Origin: Motiliproteus sp965230735 | GTDB lineage: Bacteria; Pseudomonadota; Gammaproteobacteria; Pseudomonadales; Balneatricaceae | DNA: 64,000 nt | NCBI RefSeq assembly: GCF_965230735.1 | Contig: NZ_OZ246016.1 | Coordinates: 2,232,001-2,296,000 of the forward strand | Reading direction: 5' to 3' | Shown here: positions 1 through 8,308 of the stretch, piece by piece | How the letters are laid out: each line of letters opens with the position of its first letter | Position numbering within the stretch: position 1 is the first letter of the stretch | Made by a program: the position numbers and the translations under genes | The notes under the pieces: model-generated | What the model saw: the letters and a program-made list of their open reading frames with translations, nothing else | Told to the model about the DNA's origin: nothing | Database searches by the model: none

Positions 1-1
1 G

Positions 2-910
2 TTAGATCTGAGCCAGGTCGATCCGAGCTGCGAGTTTCTCGGTAAAAAACTCAGCTTCCCGCTTCTGATCTCGTCGATGACCGGCGGCGATCACGAACAG
101 CTGCGAACGATCAACCGTAACCTGGCCATCGCCGCCGAGCGCTGTGGCGTTGCGATGGCGGTTGGCTCCCAACGGGTGATGTTCAGCCATCCCGGTGCCA
201 AAGCCAGCTTTGAGTTGCGCCAATATGCGCCGACGACCTTGCTGATGGGCAACCTGGGGGCGGTACAGCTCAATTACGGTTTCGGAATCGAGCAGGCTAG
301 GAAAGCGGTCGAAGTTCTTCAGGCCGATGCGTTGTTTCTTCACCTCAATCCGTTGCAGGAAGCGGTACAGCCCGAAGGTGACACCGATTTTTCCGGATTG
401 GATCTGAAGCTTAAGGCCCTGGTTGAGGCGCTTGATCAGCCGGTGATCTTAAAAGAGGTCGGCGCGGGCCTGGCGCCTGAAGATATCGCGCTGGGCCTGG
501 ATTTCGGTGTGCAGTTGTTTGACCTGGCCGGCAGCGGCGGCACCTCCTGGAGCCGTATCGAACACCATCGTTGCCGCCCCGATGGCGAGCGTTCGCTCGG
601 GCTGCTGTTCCAGGATTGGGGCATTCCGACCCCGACCGCACTCCGCTTGGCTAGACCTTATATGCATCAGGCACAATTTATTGCCAGCGGCGGCCTCAGA
701 TCGGGTATCGACATGGTGAAATCTGTTATACTCGGCGGCTCGCTTTGTGGCATGGCGGCACCTTTCTTAAAGCCGGCCATGGAATCGCCCGAAGCGGTAA
801 TGACAACGATTGAACACATTAAGCGTGAATTTATAACAGCGATGTTCCTGCTCGGTGCGGCCGATCTGGAACAGCTGCGGTTGAACGATGCGCTACTGTT
901 GGACGAATAG
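2..910 (+). CDS. fni: Type 2 isopentenyl-diphosphate delta-isomerase (5' end cut by window)
   Basis: FMN-dependent enzyme that interconverts IPP and DMAPP, the last step of the mevalonate route. The frame is open from base 2, so the N-terminus lies outside the window. The first visible residues, including EFLGKKLSFPLLISSMTGG, are the conserved flavin-binding start region of the family. Further on are AGSGGTSWSRIE and ASGGLRSGIDMV, both typical of the TIM-barrel phosphate and FMN sites. An ATG inside the SSMTGG motif (base 77) is not the real start. mvaS begins 14 nt after the stop, so this is probably the head or second gene of a mevalonate operon. No defects seen in the visible 302 residues. 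Confidence 0.93.
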   Translation, partial: LDLSQVDPSCEFLGKKLSFPLLISSMTGGDHEQLRTINRNLAIAAERCGVAMAVGSQRVMFSHPGAKASFELRQYAPTTLLMGNLGAVQLNYGFGIEQARKAVEVLQADALFLHLNPLQEAVQPEGDTDFSGLDLKLKALVEALDQPVILKEVGAGLAPEDIALGLDFGVQLFDLAGSGGTSWSRIEHHRCRPDGERSLGLLFQDWGIPTPTALRLARPYMHQAQFIASGGLRSGIDMVKSVILGGSLCGMAAPFLKPAMESPEAVMTTIEHIKREFITAMFLLGAADLEQLRLNDALLLDE

Positions 911-924
911 GATTTTCTTAGAGC

Positions 925-2091
925 ATGTCTGTCGGTATTGATGATATCAGCTTTTATACGTCGAATTTTTACCTTGATCTCAAGAGCTTAGCAGACGTAC
1001 AAAATATCGATGCCGAGAAGTACTACCAGGGAATCGGCCAGGAAAAAATGGGCATCGTTGGTGCCGATGAAGATGTCGTGACCATGGCGGCGGCGGCAGC
1101 GCTACCGTTGCTGGAGCGTTGCGATCGCGCTGACATCGATACCCTGATGTTCGCCACCGAGACCGGTGTGGATCAGTCCAAGGCGGCCGGTGTGTTTGTT
1201 CACGGCTTACTGGATCTGCCCAATCGCTGTCGGGTTGTCGAGCTTAAGCAGGCCTGTTACTCCGCCACTGCGGCGATCCAGATGGCTTGTGCCATCGTGG
1301 CCCGTGATCCAAAACGCAAAGTGCTGGTGCTGGCCTCCGATATCGCCCGCTATGACCTGGCCTCTTCCGGGGAGGCGACCCAGGGCTGTGGTGCCGTTGC
1401 GGTATTGATCGGCTCGAACCCGAAACTGGTTGAGATCGCCCCCGAATCGGGCCGCTATACCGAAGATGTGATGGATTTCTGGCGACCCAATTACCGCTCT
1501 ACCGCGCTGGTGGACGGTAAGTACTCCACCAAAATCTACCTGACGGCGCTGAAGCAGGCCTACAGTGACTATCTGGAACAGGGCGGCGCCGAGTTCGAAC
1601 AGCTCGACTACCTCTGCTATCACCTGCCGTTCAGCCGTATGGCCGAGAAGGCCCAGACCCAGCTGTCACGCTTCACCCATAGCGAGCGAAGCAAGGCTGC
1701 GCTGGATGCGATGGTGATGCCGACGCTGAATTACAACCGCATCATTGGCAACAGCTACACCGCGTCGATCTATATCGGTCTGGCGTCGCTGCTGGATAAT
1801 CCGGAACTGGAGTTAAGCGGTCAGCGGGTCGGTTTCTTCAGCTACGGCTCCGGCTGCGTATCGGAGTTTTTCAGCGGAACAGTTGTCCCCGGCTATCGTG
1901 ACTACCTGCATACCGACAAGCACCAGGCCATGTTGCAGGCGCGGACCGAGTTGAGCTACACCGAATACCTCAAGTTCTACAATTTCGAATGTCCGGCCGA
2001 CGGCGGCGATCATCTAATGCCCGAGCAGACCACCGGACCCTTCCGTCTCGAAGCAATCAACCAGCATAAGCGGGTTTACAGCGCCCGCTGA
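925..2091 (+). CDS. mvaS: Hydroxymethylglutaryl-CoA synthase
   Basis: Condenses acetyl-CoA with acetoacetyl-CoA to HMG-CoA, the committed carbon-joining step of the mevalonate pathway. At 388 residues it matches bacterial MvaS length. The catalytic triad can be read at the positions known from the staphylococcal enzyme: Glu79 in FATETGVDQSK, Cys111 in LKQACYSATAA and His233 in CYHLPFSRM. The C-terminal GSGCVSEFFSG loop is also present. The stop TGA overlaps the ATG of the next gene, so translation is coupled to the first kinase. HMG-CoA reductase (mvaA) is not in the window; whether it lies upstream cannot be seen. Confidence 0.95.
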   Translation: MSVGIDDISFYTSNFYLDLKSLADVQNIDAEKYYQGIGQEKMGIVGADEDVVTMAAAAALPLLERCDRADIDTLMFATETGVDQSKAAGVFVHGLLDLPNRCRVVELKQACYSATAAIQMACAIVARDPKRKVLVLASDIARYDLASSGEATQGCGAVAVLIGSNPKLVEIAPESGRYTEDVMDFWRPNYRSTALVDGKYSTKIYLTALKQAYSDYLEQGGAEFEQLDYLCYHLPFSRMAEKAQTQLSRFTHSERSKAALDAMVMPTLNYNRIIGNSYTASIYIGLASLLDNPELELSGQRVGFFSYGSGCVSEFFSGTVVPGYRDYLHTDKHQAMLQARTELSYTEYLKFYNFECPADGGDHLMPEQTTGPFRLEAINQHKRVYSAR

Positions 2092-3107
2092 TGTACGCCC
2101 GGGCCCCGTCCAAGGCGATTCTTAGCGGCGAGCACGCCGTGGTCTACGGTAAGCCGGCACTGGCTTTGGCCTTGTGCCGCTATGCCACGGCCGAGATCGA
2201 GGCAGCCCCCGAGCTCGGTGATGACGCTGAGCTTCATCTCGATACTCTCGATACCCGTGTGCGGATCCGTCTGGATCAGTTGGCCCCCCTGCGGCGCCAG
2301 CTGCAGCAATACCACCAGCAATTTATCGCCGGCGAACGGCCGATCGAAACGGTCTTAGCGCAACCGGCGCTGTTATTCCAGTACGCCCTGTCTTTGCTTC
2401 CCGATTGCAGCTCGACGCTGTCCGGACGCCGCTTGACGTTGCGGTCGCAGATCCCGCTGGGCGCGGGGATGGGCTCATCGGCGGCCACGGTAACGGCGCT
2501 GCTCAAAGCGGTCTGCGGATATGCCAACAAGCCGCTGACCACCGAGGAACTGGTGGCTCTGGTGACTCAATGCGAGCAACTACAACACGGCCGCTCCAGC
2601 GGATTGGACCCGGCCGTCTGCGGCCGTGGCGGTTTACTGCGGTTTCAACAGACGGAGATCGAACCGCTGCCGGCAATCCTGGGACAGGGCTGGTATCTGT
2701 TCGACAGTGGCAAACCGGAGTGTTCAACCGGCCAGTGCGGCAGTCAGGTACGGCGCCATTTTGGTCAAAGCGGTATCTGGGATGAGTTCGCCGCGATCAC
2801 CGAACAGTTTCAGCAGGCATTGCTGGCCGCAAACCCGGAACAGATTCATACCTCGATACGACAGAATCAGCGGCTGTTGGAGCGGATCGGAGTGGTGCCC
2901 GACAGGGTTCAACGGCTGGTACGGGATCTGGAGCAGCAAGGTGCCAGCGCCAAGGTCAGTGGAGCCGGCGCGGTGAGCGGCAGCCGGGCAGGGTTACTGT
3001 TGATCTATGCGCCGGAGCTGGCGCAGGGTGGTTTGCCGGGTGGCTCGTCATCTTGGCAGGCGCTGAAGATGGATACGATGGGAGCGGTTTATGAATCAGA
3101 TCGATAG
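2091..3107 (+). CDS. mvk: GHMP kinase, probable mevalonate kinase
   Basis: Predicted to phosphorylate mevalonate with ATP. The N-terminus has APSKAILSGEHAVVYGKPAL (GHMP motif 1 in mevalonate-kinase form), the ATP loop is IPLGAGMGSSAA (around residue 125), and HGRSSGLDPAV resembles the mevalonate-kinase HGxxSGxD segment with the catalytic Asp. The C-terminal GHMP motif is KVSGAGAVSG. The start ATG overlaps the mvaS stop (ATGA), and the 3' end overlaps the next kinase by 17 nt, so the operon is tightly coupled. Assignment to the first rather than the second phosphorylation step is inferred from the HGxxSGxD segment. Confidence 0.82.
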   Translation: MYARAPSKAILSGEHAVVYGKPALALALCRYATAEIEAAPELGDDAELHLDTLDTRVRIRLDQLAPLRRQLQQYHQQFIAGERPIETVLAQPALLFQYALSLLPDCSSTLSGRRLTLRSQIPLGAGMGSSAATVTALLKAVCGYANKPLTTEELVALVTQCEQLQHGRSSGLDPAVCGRGGLLRFQQTEIEPLPAILGQGWYLFDSGKPECSTGQCGSQVRRHFGQSGIWDEFAAITEQFQQALLAANPEQIHTSIRQNQRLLERIGVVPDRVQRLVRDLEQQGASAKVSGAGAVSGSRAGLLLIYAPELAQGGLPGGSSSWQALKMDTMGAVYESDR

Positions 3108-4038
3108 CAGTATCCGGGCGTCGGCCCCCGGAACCCTGATGCTGCTGGGCGAGCACGCGGTGCTGCATGGTGCCCGTGCGCTGGTGCTGGCGGTGGACAA
3201 ACGAATCCGGGTCGAACTGACAGCATTGGATCAGCCGCAATTGGAGATTGAATCCGCGTTGGGACAGTACTCTGCGCCCATCGATCAGCGACCTTGGGAT
3301 GCAACCTTCAGCTTTATCCTGACGGCATTTGAGCATTGTTACAGTGCCTTTGCTGAGACAGGAAAAGCCTGCAGCGCAGGCCTGCGGTTGCGGGTCGAAT
3401 CTGATTTTTCCCACCTGGTAGGCTTGGGGTCGTCGGCCGCGGTGACGGTGGCAACCCTGGCAGTGTTGAACCGCTGGTTCGGACAGAGCCCGGACAACGA
3501 TCAATTGTTTGAGCAGGCCCGCACGGTCATGCTGCAGGTGCAGGGGCGCGGATCGGGTGCCGATCTGGCGGCGGCGATCGAAGGCGGCATGGTTGCCTAT
3601 CACCAGTCCGGCAAGCGTCAGAAACTGGCGACGCTGCCGCCGGTCGGCTTGTACTATTGTGGCTATAAATTGAAAACCCCGCTGGTGCTGGAACGGGTGG
3701 CCGGCGCAGCGGAACAGTTGCCCCATCTGTACCATCAGCTGTATCAGCTGATGGCTGAGTGTGCCGAGCAGGCCTGTGTGGCCGCAGGTGAGAGTGACTG
3801 GTCGCTGCTGGGACGGTTGATGAACTACTATCAGGGATTGATGGATGCACTGGGGGTCAATGACGCCAAGTTGTCGCAGATGATCTACCAGCTGCGGGAG
3901 GATCCTGAGGTCCAGGGTGCCAAAATTTCCGGCTCCGGCCTGGGTGATTGTGTCATTTCGTTGGGGCAACCCCGGTCGGTAGCACTGCCGGACCGGATTC
4001 CGGTAGAGGTTGCGCCCGAGGGTGTTTGCTTCGACTAA
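3091..4038 (+). CDS. GHMP kinase, mevalonate-kinase-like, candidate phosphomevalonate kinase
   Basis: Second small-molecule kinase of the operon, 315 residues. Motif 1 reads APGTLMLLGEHAVLHGARAL, again the mevalonate-kinase style LGEHAV rather than the GEYAV expected of classical phosphomevalonate kinases. The ATP loop is LVGLGSSAAVTV and the C-terminal motif is KISGSGLGDC. The middle segment VQGRGSGADLAAAIEGG is closer to the GSGxDxAAS segment of phosphomevalonate kinases than to HGxPSGxD. Because mvaD follows, a 5-phosphomevalonate kinase is needed and this is the only candidate here. GGGAGC sits 5 nt before the ATG. Function by context and motif; substrate not certain. Confidence 0.7.
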   Translation: MNQIDSSIRASAPGTLMLLGEHAVLHGARALVLAVDKRIRVELTALDQPQLEIESALGQYSAPIDQRPWDATFSFILTAFEHCYSAFAETGKACSAGLRLRVESDFSHLVGLGSSAAVTVATLAVLNRWFGQSPDNDQLFEQARTVMLQVQGRGSGADLAAAIEGGMVAYHQSGKRQKLATLPPVGLYYCGYKLKTPLVLERVAGAAEQLPHLYHQLYQLMAECAEQACVAAGESDWSLLGRLMNYYQGLMDALGVNDAKLSQMIYQLREDPEVQGAKISGSGLGDCVISLGQPRSVALPDRIPVEVAPEGVCFD

Positions 4039-4103
4039 ATCGCCGCGCCGCCTTCTCGCCGTACCCCCGTTAATCCGGCTATCGCTTTCAGGAAAACTAC
4101 AGC

Positions 4104-5120
4104 ATGAGTCAGAACCCGAGCCCACGTCAGATTGTGCAGCAGTATCTGCCGTCACAGCAGCAACCCGCCACTAAGGCCAGTGCGTTTGCTCCGAGCAATA
4201 TCGCCCTGTGTAAATACTGGGGTAAGCGCGACAAGGCGCTCAACCTGCCGATCAATCCGAGTCTCTCGATCAGCCTGGGTGAGCTGGGTAGCCGCACCGA
4301 ACTCAGCCCGATCGATGCCCCGCAGGATCAGGTGGTTCTGAACGGCGAAGCGCAGTCGTTGGAGAGCGGATTCGCCGCCAAGGTGGTCAGCTTTCTGGAT
4401 CTGTTCCGACAGCCCGATTCGCCGCGACTCAAGGTCGATACCCATAACAACATTCCCACTGCCGCCGGCTTGGCTTCCTCGGCGTCGGGATTCGCTGCGC
4501 TGATGCTGGCGATAGATAAACTCTACGGTTTCGGCTTGAGCCCCGAGCAGTTGTCAGCCTTCGCCCGCCTCGGTAGCGGTAGTGCGTCGCGTTCCATTTT
4601 CGAGGGGTTTGTCGAATGGCAGATGGGGGTTCGCGATGACGGTATGGACTCCCATGCCCGGCCGTTGGCGCAGCGCTGGCCGGAATTTCGAATCGGTTTG
4701 CTGACGCTGACCTCGGCGGCCAAATCGGTGGGCTCGCGCGCCGGAATGCAGCGTACCGTCGATACCGCTCACCTGTACCAGAGCTGGCCGCTGCAGGCCG
4801 CCGCTGACCTGGAACGGATTCACCAGGCTATCGAGCAGCAGGAGTTCGATCTGCTCGGAGCAACCGCGGAACAGAATGCGCTGTCGATGCACGCCACGAT
4901 GATCGCCTCCTGGCCACCACTGTTGTACTGGCAACCAGAGTCGGTGGCCGCGATGCAACAGGTTTGGGCGTTGCGCGAGCAGGGGTTGCCGCTCTACTTC
5001 ACCATGGATGCGGGCCCCAATCTGAAGTTGCTGTTCCAAGGCCGGCATCAGCAGCAGGTGTTGCAGGCGTTCCCGACCCTGCAAGTGGTCGCGCCCTTTG
5101 AGGACGCGCCTAAGCGGTGA
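4104..5120 (+). CDS. mvaD: Diphosphomevalonate decarboxylase
   Basis: ATP-dependent decarboxylation of 5-diphosphomevalonate to isopentenyl diphosphate. The 338-residue protein carries the family signatures: APSNIALCKYWGKRD near residue 30, the phosphate loop TAAGLASSASGFAAL near 115, RLGSGSASRSI, and MDAGPNLKLLF near 295 with the catalytic Asp. AGGAAAA lies upstream of the ATG. It is separated from the preceding kinase by 65 nt, the longest gap in the operon, and its TGA stop overlaps the GTG start of polB by 4 nt. Confidence 0.95.
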   Translation: MSQNPSPRQIVQQYLPSQQQPATKASAFAPSNIALCKYWGKRDKALNLPINPSLSISLGELGSRTELSPIDAPQDQVVLNGEAQSLESGFAAKVVSFLDLFRQPDSPRLKVDTHNNIPTAAGLASSASGFAALMLAIDKLYGFGLSPEQLSAFARLGSGSASRSIFEGFVEWQMGVRDDGMDSHARPLAQRWPEFRIGLLTLTSAAKSVGSRAGMQRTVDTAHLYQSWPLQAAADLERIHQAIEQQEFDLLGATAEQNALSMHATMIASWPPLLYWQPESVAAMQQVWALREQGLPLYFTMDAGPNLKLLFQGRHQQQVLQAFPTLQVVAPFEDAPKR

Positions 5121-7612
5121 ACCGGAACCGAAGCCGGTCGGGCTTTGTTCTAACCCAGCAGGTTCGCCAGGGCCGACAGGGGTTGGACTATCAGTACTGG
5201 CTCAGCACCGAACAAGGGCCGGTTCGCTGGCTGGTGCGCGACCAGGAAGCGGTCTTCTTTACCCTCGCTGATGAGCGCCGGCAGGTGCAGGAACTGCTGC
5301 AGGCGCTGTTTCCCGAACAGGCTGAGGCGGCCAGTTGGCGGCTTCAGCCATTGCAGCTGCGCGACCCCTTGGGGCGGGCCGTCGATGGCCTGTATCTGAA
5401 TCAACTGGAAGCCTACTATCGTGCCCGCGAGCAGCTGCAGCGTTTCGGCGTCACCCTGATCGAAGACGATATCCGTCCCGCCGAACGCTATTTGATGGAG
5501 CGCTTTATCTGCGGCGGGCTGCAGATCAATAGCGGCCAGTGGCAATCGGCCGGCACCAGTGGTGGCTGGCAGCAACTGGAGCGGGCCAGCATCGCGCCCT
5601 GTGACGTTCGCCCCCGGCTGCGGGTGCTGTCGTTTGATATCGAAACCTCGATGCGCGGCCAGGAACTTTATTCGATCGGGCTCTACGGCGTGGTGGCCGA
5701 CGACGCCGTCGCGAACGCCTCTGAGGATAAGCCGGTGCTGGCGCGGGTGCTGATGCGTGGCGCCGAAGCCCCGGCAACGGAGGAGGCCGATGACCAGACC
5801 GAGATTCACTACCTGCCCACCGAAAAGGCTTTGTTGCAGGCCTTTATTGATCAGGTTCGTGACTTCGATCCGGACATGCTGATCGGCTGGAACCTGATCG
5901 ACTTCGATCTGCGTTTTCTGCGGGCCAAGGCCGAGCAACTGGGAGTCTCGCTCAATCTGGGCCGAGGCGGCGGCACCCTACAGTGGCATGAGCGCGAAAG
6001 TGGTTGGGCCAGGGTCAGCCTGCCCGGTCGGGTGGTGGTAGACGGCATCGATTGCCTCAAGGGGGCCACCTTTCAATTTGAAAGCTACTCGCTGGAAGCG
6101 GTTTCACAACAGCTGTTGGGACGAGGTAAAAAGATCGATCACGTTGAGCAGCGGGGTGACGAAATTACCCGGCTGTTTCGCCAGGATAAGCCCGCCCTGG
6201 CGCGCTACAACCTCGAAGACTGCCGCCTGGTATGGCAGATTTTCGTCGAGGCAAAACTGCTCGACTATCTGATCGAGCGCAGTTGTTTGACCGGCCTGAT
6301 GCTGGATCGGGTCGGCGGTTCAGCCGCCGCTTTTGATCATCTCTATCTGCCGCGACTGCATCGTGCCGGCCGCACGGCGCCGCCCTATGCTTCCGGCGAA
6401 GCGGGGATGAGCAGCCCGGGCGGTTATGTGATGGATTCACGGCCGGGGCTGTATCAGGACGTGCTGGTACTGGACTTCAAGAGCCTGTACCCGAGCTTGA
6501 TCCGCAGCTTTCTGATCGACCCTCTGGGCTTGTACGAAGGCCTGGAACAACCCGCCCAGGAGTGTGTTGAGGGGTTTAACGGAGCCCGCTTCTGCCGCCT
6601 TCATCCGATTCTGCCCGGCCTGATCGCGACCCTGTGGAAAGCGCGGGATCAGGCCAAGGCTGAGCAGAATGAGCCCTTGTCGCGGGCGATCAAGATCATT
6701 ATGAACTCGTTCTACGGTGTGCTCGGTTCGGATCAGTGCCGCTTCTTCGATCACCGTCTGTCCGGATCGATCACCCTGCGCGGGCACCAGGTGCTGATGC
6801 AAAGCCGTGATTTTATTGAAAGCCTGTCGGCAGGCGATATCGATTACCGGGTTATCTACGGCGACACCGATTCACTGTTTGTCTGGGTACAGCGACAACC
6901 ATCGGATTCAGCTCACCAGAGTTCGGAGTCATCCGACACAGCCCTGCTGGGTCAGCAGTTGGCGAAGCGACTCAATCACTGGTGGCGGCAGCGTCTGCAG
7001 ACTGAGCACGGGTTGGAGAGCTGGCTGGAGATTGAGTTCGAAACCCACTACCAACGGTTTCTGATGCCGACGATTCGAGGTTCAGATCGGGGCAGCAAAA
7101 AGCGCTATGCGGGCATGACGCTCGATTCGCAGGGGGAACCGACGCTGGTATTCAAGGGCTTGGAGAGCGTGCGCAGTGACTGGACTCAGCTGGCGCGTCG
7201 ATTTCAGCAGCAGCTTTACCGACGGGTGTTCCTCAATCAACCCTATCGACACTGGTTGAAGCAGCAGGTTGAGGCGTTGCTGGCCGGCCGCTGTGACGCC
7301 GAGTTGGTCTATCGTAAACGGCTGCGGCGGCCGTTACAGGAATACGTGAAGTCGCAGCCGCCCCATGTGCAGGCGGCACGAATTGAAGAGCAGCGGCGCC
7401 GTCAACAGGGCGAGCCGCCGAAATATCATCGAGGTGGCGCCGTGAGTTACCTGATCACGCTCCAAGGACCGCAACCGGTCGACGCCTGCACGGCGACGAT
7501 CGATTATCAGCACTACCTGGAGAAACAGCTCAAGCCAGTTGCTGAGGCCATCCTGCCGCTGGTCGGCGACAGTTTCGAAGCGCTGGTGGAACCGCAGCAG
7601 AGCCTGTTCTGA
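5117..7612 (+). CDS. polB: DNA polymerase II (family B)
   Basis: Translesion and replication-restart polymerase with 3'-5' proofreading. Starts at GTG; the N-terminus SGFVLTQQVRQGRQG matches the AGFxLT start of Pol II. The exonuclease Exo I motif is LSFDIETS (about residue 172), with FDPDMLIGWNLIDFD as Exo II. Polymerase motif A is DFKSLYPSLI (about 450), motif B KIIMNSFYGVLGS, and motif C YGDTDSLF. At 831 residues it is somewhat longer than the 783-residue Escherichia coli protein. The start overlaps the mvaD stop by 4 nt, so it may be translated as the last gene of the mevalonate operon. In E. coli polB is LexA-controlled; I see no CTGT-N8-ACAG box just upstream. Confidence 0.96.
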   Translation: MNRNRSRSGFVLTQQVRQGRQGLDYQYWLSTEQGPVRWLVRDQEAVFFTLADERRQVQELLQALFPEQAEAASWRLQPLQLRDPLGRAVDGLYLNQLEAYYRAREQLQRFGVTLIEDDIRPAERYLMERFICGGLQINSGQWQSAGTSGGWQQLERASIAPCDVRPRLRVLSFDIETSMRGQELYSIGLYGVVADDAVANASEDKPVLARVLMRGAEAPATEEADDQTEIHYLPTEKALLQAFIDQVRDFDPDMLIGWNLIDFDLRFLRAKAEQLGVSLNLGRGGGTLQWHERESGWARVSLPGRVVVDGIDCLKGATFQFESYSLEAVSQQLLGRGKKIDHVEQRGDEITRLFRQDKPALARYNLEDCRLVWQIFVEAKLLDYLIERSCLTGLMLDRVGGSAAAFDHLYLPRLHRAGRTAPPYASGEAGMSSPGGYVMDSRPGLYQDVLVLDFKSLYPSLIRSFLIDPLGLYEGLEQPAQECVEGFNGARFCRLHPILPGLIATLWKARDQAKAEQNEPLSRAIKIIMNSFYGVLGSDQCRFFDHRLSGSITLRGHQVLMQSRDFIESLSAGDIDYRVIYGDTDSLFVWVQRQPSDSAHQSSESSDTALLGQQLAKRLNHWWRQRLQTEHGLESWLEIEFETHYQRFLMPTIRGSDRGSKKRYAGMTLDSQGEPTLVFKGLESVRSDWTQLARRFQQQLYRRVFLNQPYRHWLKQQVEALLAGRCDAELVYRKRLRRPLQEYVKSQPPHVQAARIEEQRRRQQGEPPKYHRGGAVSYLITLQGPQPVDACTATIDYQHYLEKQLKPVAEAILPLVGDSFEALVEPQQSLF

Positions 7613-7642
7613 GGCCCTGCTGCAGCAATAAGGTGGAGTGAA

Positions 7643-8014
7643 TCAGAGGTTGAGAACCTGCTGCTCGATATAGCCACGTAGCTCTTCGTACTCGCCCGGA
7701 CATTCGGGCAGGAAGAACAGCTTGTAGTAAGCCCGTTGGTTGACCTGACGGTTGAAGACACCAGGGCGGTCTTCCTGGTGGCTCTCGTAGCGGTAATCCA
7801 TGGTCAGGTGGATAACCCGGGTGTTGGTCGGGATCACCAGCTCGGCGTGATCGATATTCTGGCGCTTCTTGTTTTCTTTCAAGGTGTAGAAGGAGATCTC
7901 GGCAACCTGGTTCAGGTTGATCAGGAAATTGCTCGAAACCGGCACCACGATACCGGTCTCCATCGCATTATTTTCCATCAGGATGCCGCAGTTCTTTTTG
8001 ATCTTGATGAACAT
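7643..8014 (-). CDS. Conserved-looking hypothetical protein, 123 aa
   Basis: I do not recognise this family. The start ATG is preceded by AAGGA at a good distance, which supports a real gene. The protein is acidic to neutral, with no signal peptide or membrane segment. The first half (GIVVPVSSNFLINLNQVAEI, then TLKENKKRQNIDHAELVIP) could be a small beta-rich fold, and the end (FFLPECPGEYEELRGYIEQQVLNL) looks like an amphipathic helix. It is convergent with polB, whose stop is 30 nt away, and divergent from pfkA. The N-terminus MFIKIKKNCGILMEN has another Met at residue 13, a possible alternative start. Function unknown. Confidence 0.7.
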   Translation of the reverse strand: MFIKIKKNCGILMENNAMETGIVVPVSSNFLINLNQVAEISFYTLKENKKRQNIDHAELVIPTNTRVIHLTMDYRYESHQEDRPGVFNRQVNQRAYYKLFFLPECPGEYEELRGYIEQQVLNL

Positions 8015-8204
8015 AGAAATTCCTTAGCTGTTCAAAGGTGAGGGGTGACTGCTCGGTCGACTGCGCCTTGGTTTTGATGGCCAACATGGCCACGGAGTAA
8101 TTATTCGGCAGCCGCCGTGGAGCAGACTATTTCCCCGTAAGCGTTAAGGGCTGGAGCCAATTCTGTCCTATCTGATCCCCGGTTACCAGTGCCGCTCCCG
8201 GTGG

Positions 8205-8222
8205 TTTTGATAGCTGTCAAAA
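8205..8222. promoter_or_regulatory. 18-bp palindrome between divergent genes, candidate operator
   Basis: TTTTGATAGCTGTCAAAA is self-complementary over all nine base pairs apart from one T-G position. It lies about 87 bp before the pfkA start and about 190 bp before the divergent unknown gene. The shape fits the site of a dimeric repressor or activator. I cannot assign it to a known factor. Confidence 0.4.
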
Positions 8223-8308
8223 TAGCGCCCGGCTGATCGATAGTTTCTCCGTTTAGTCATATTCCGGCGCTAGGGTATGCAGGCTCAGCCTAGCCGGAAG
8301 CTTAGACC

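Noticed and set aside
2956..4155. 399-codon open frame antisense to the second GHMP kinase
   Set aside because: No ribosome site, no known fold, and the kinase frame carries all GHMP motifs.
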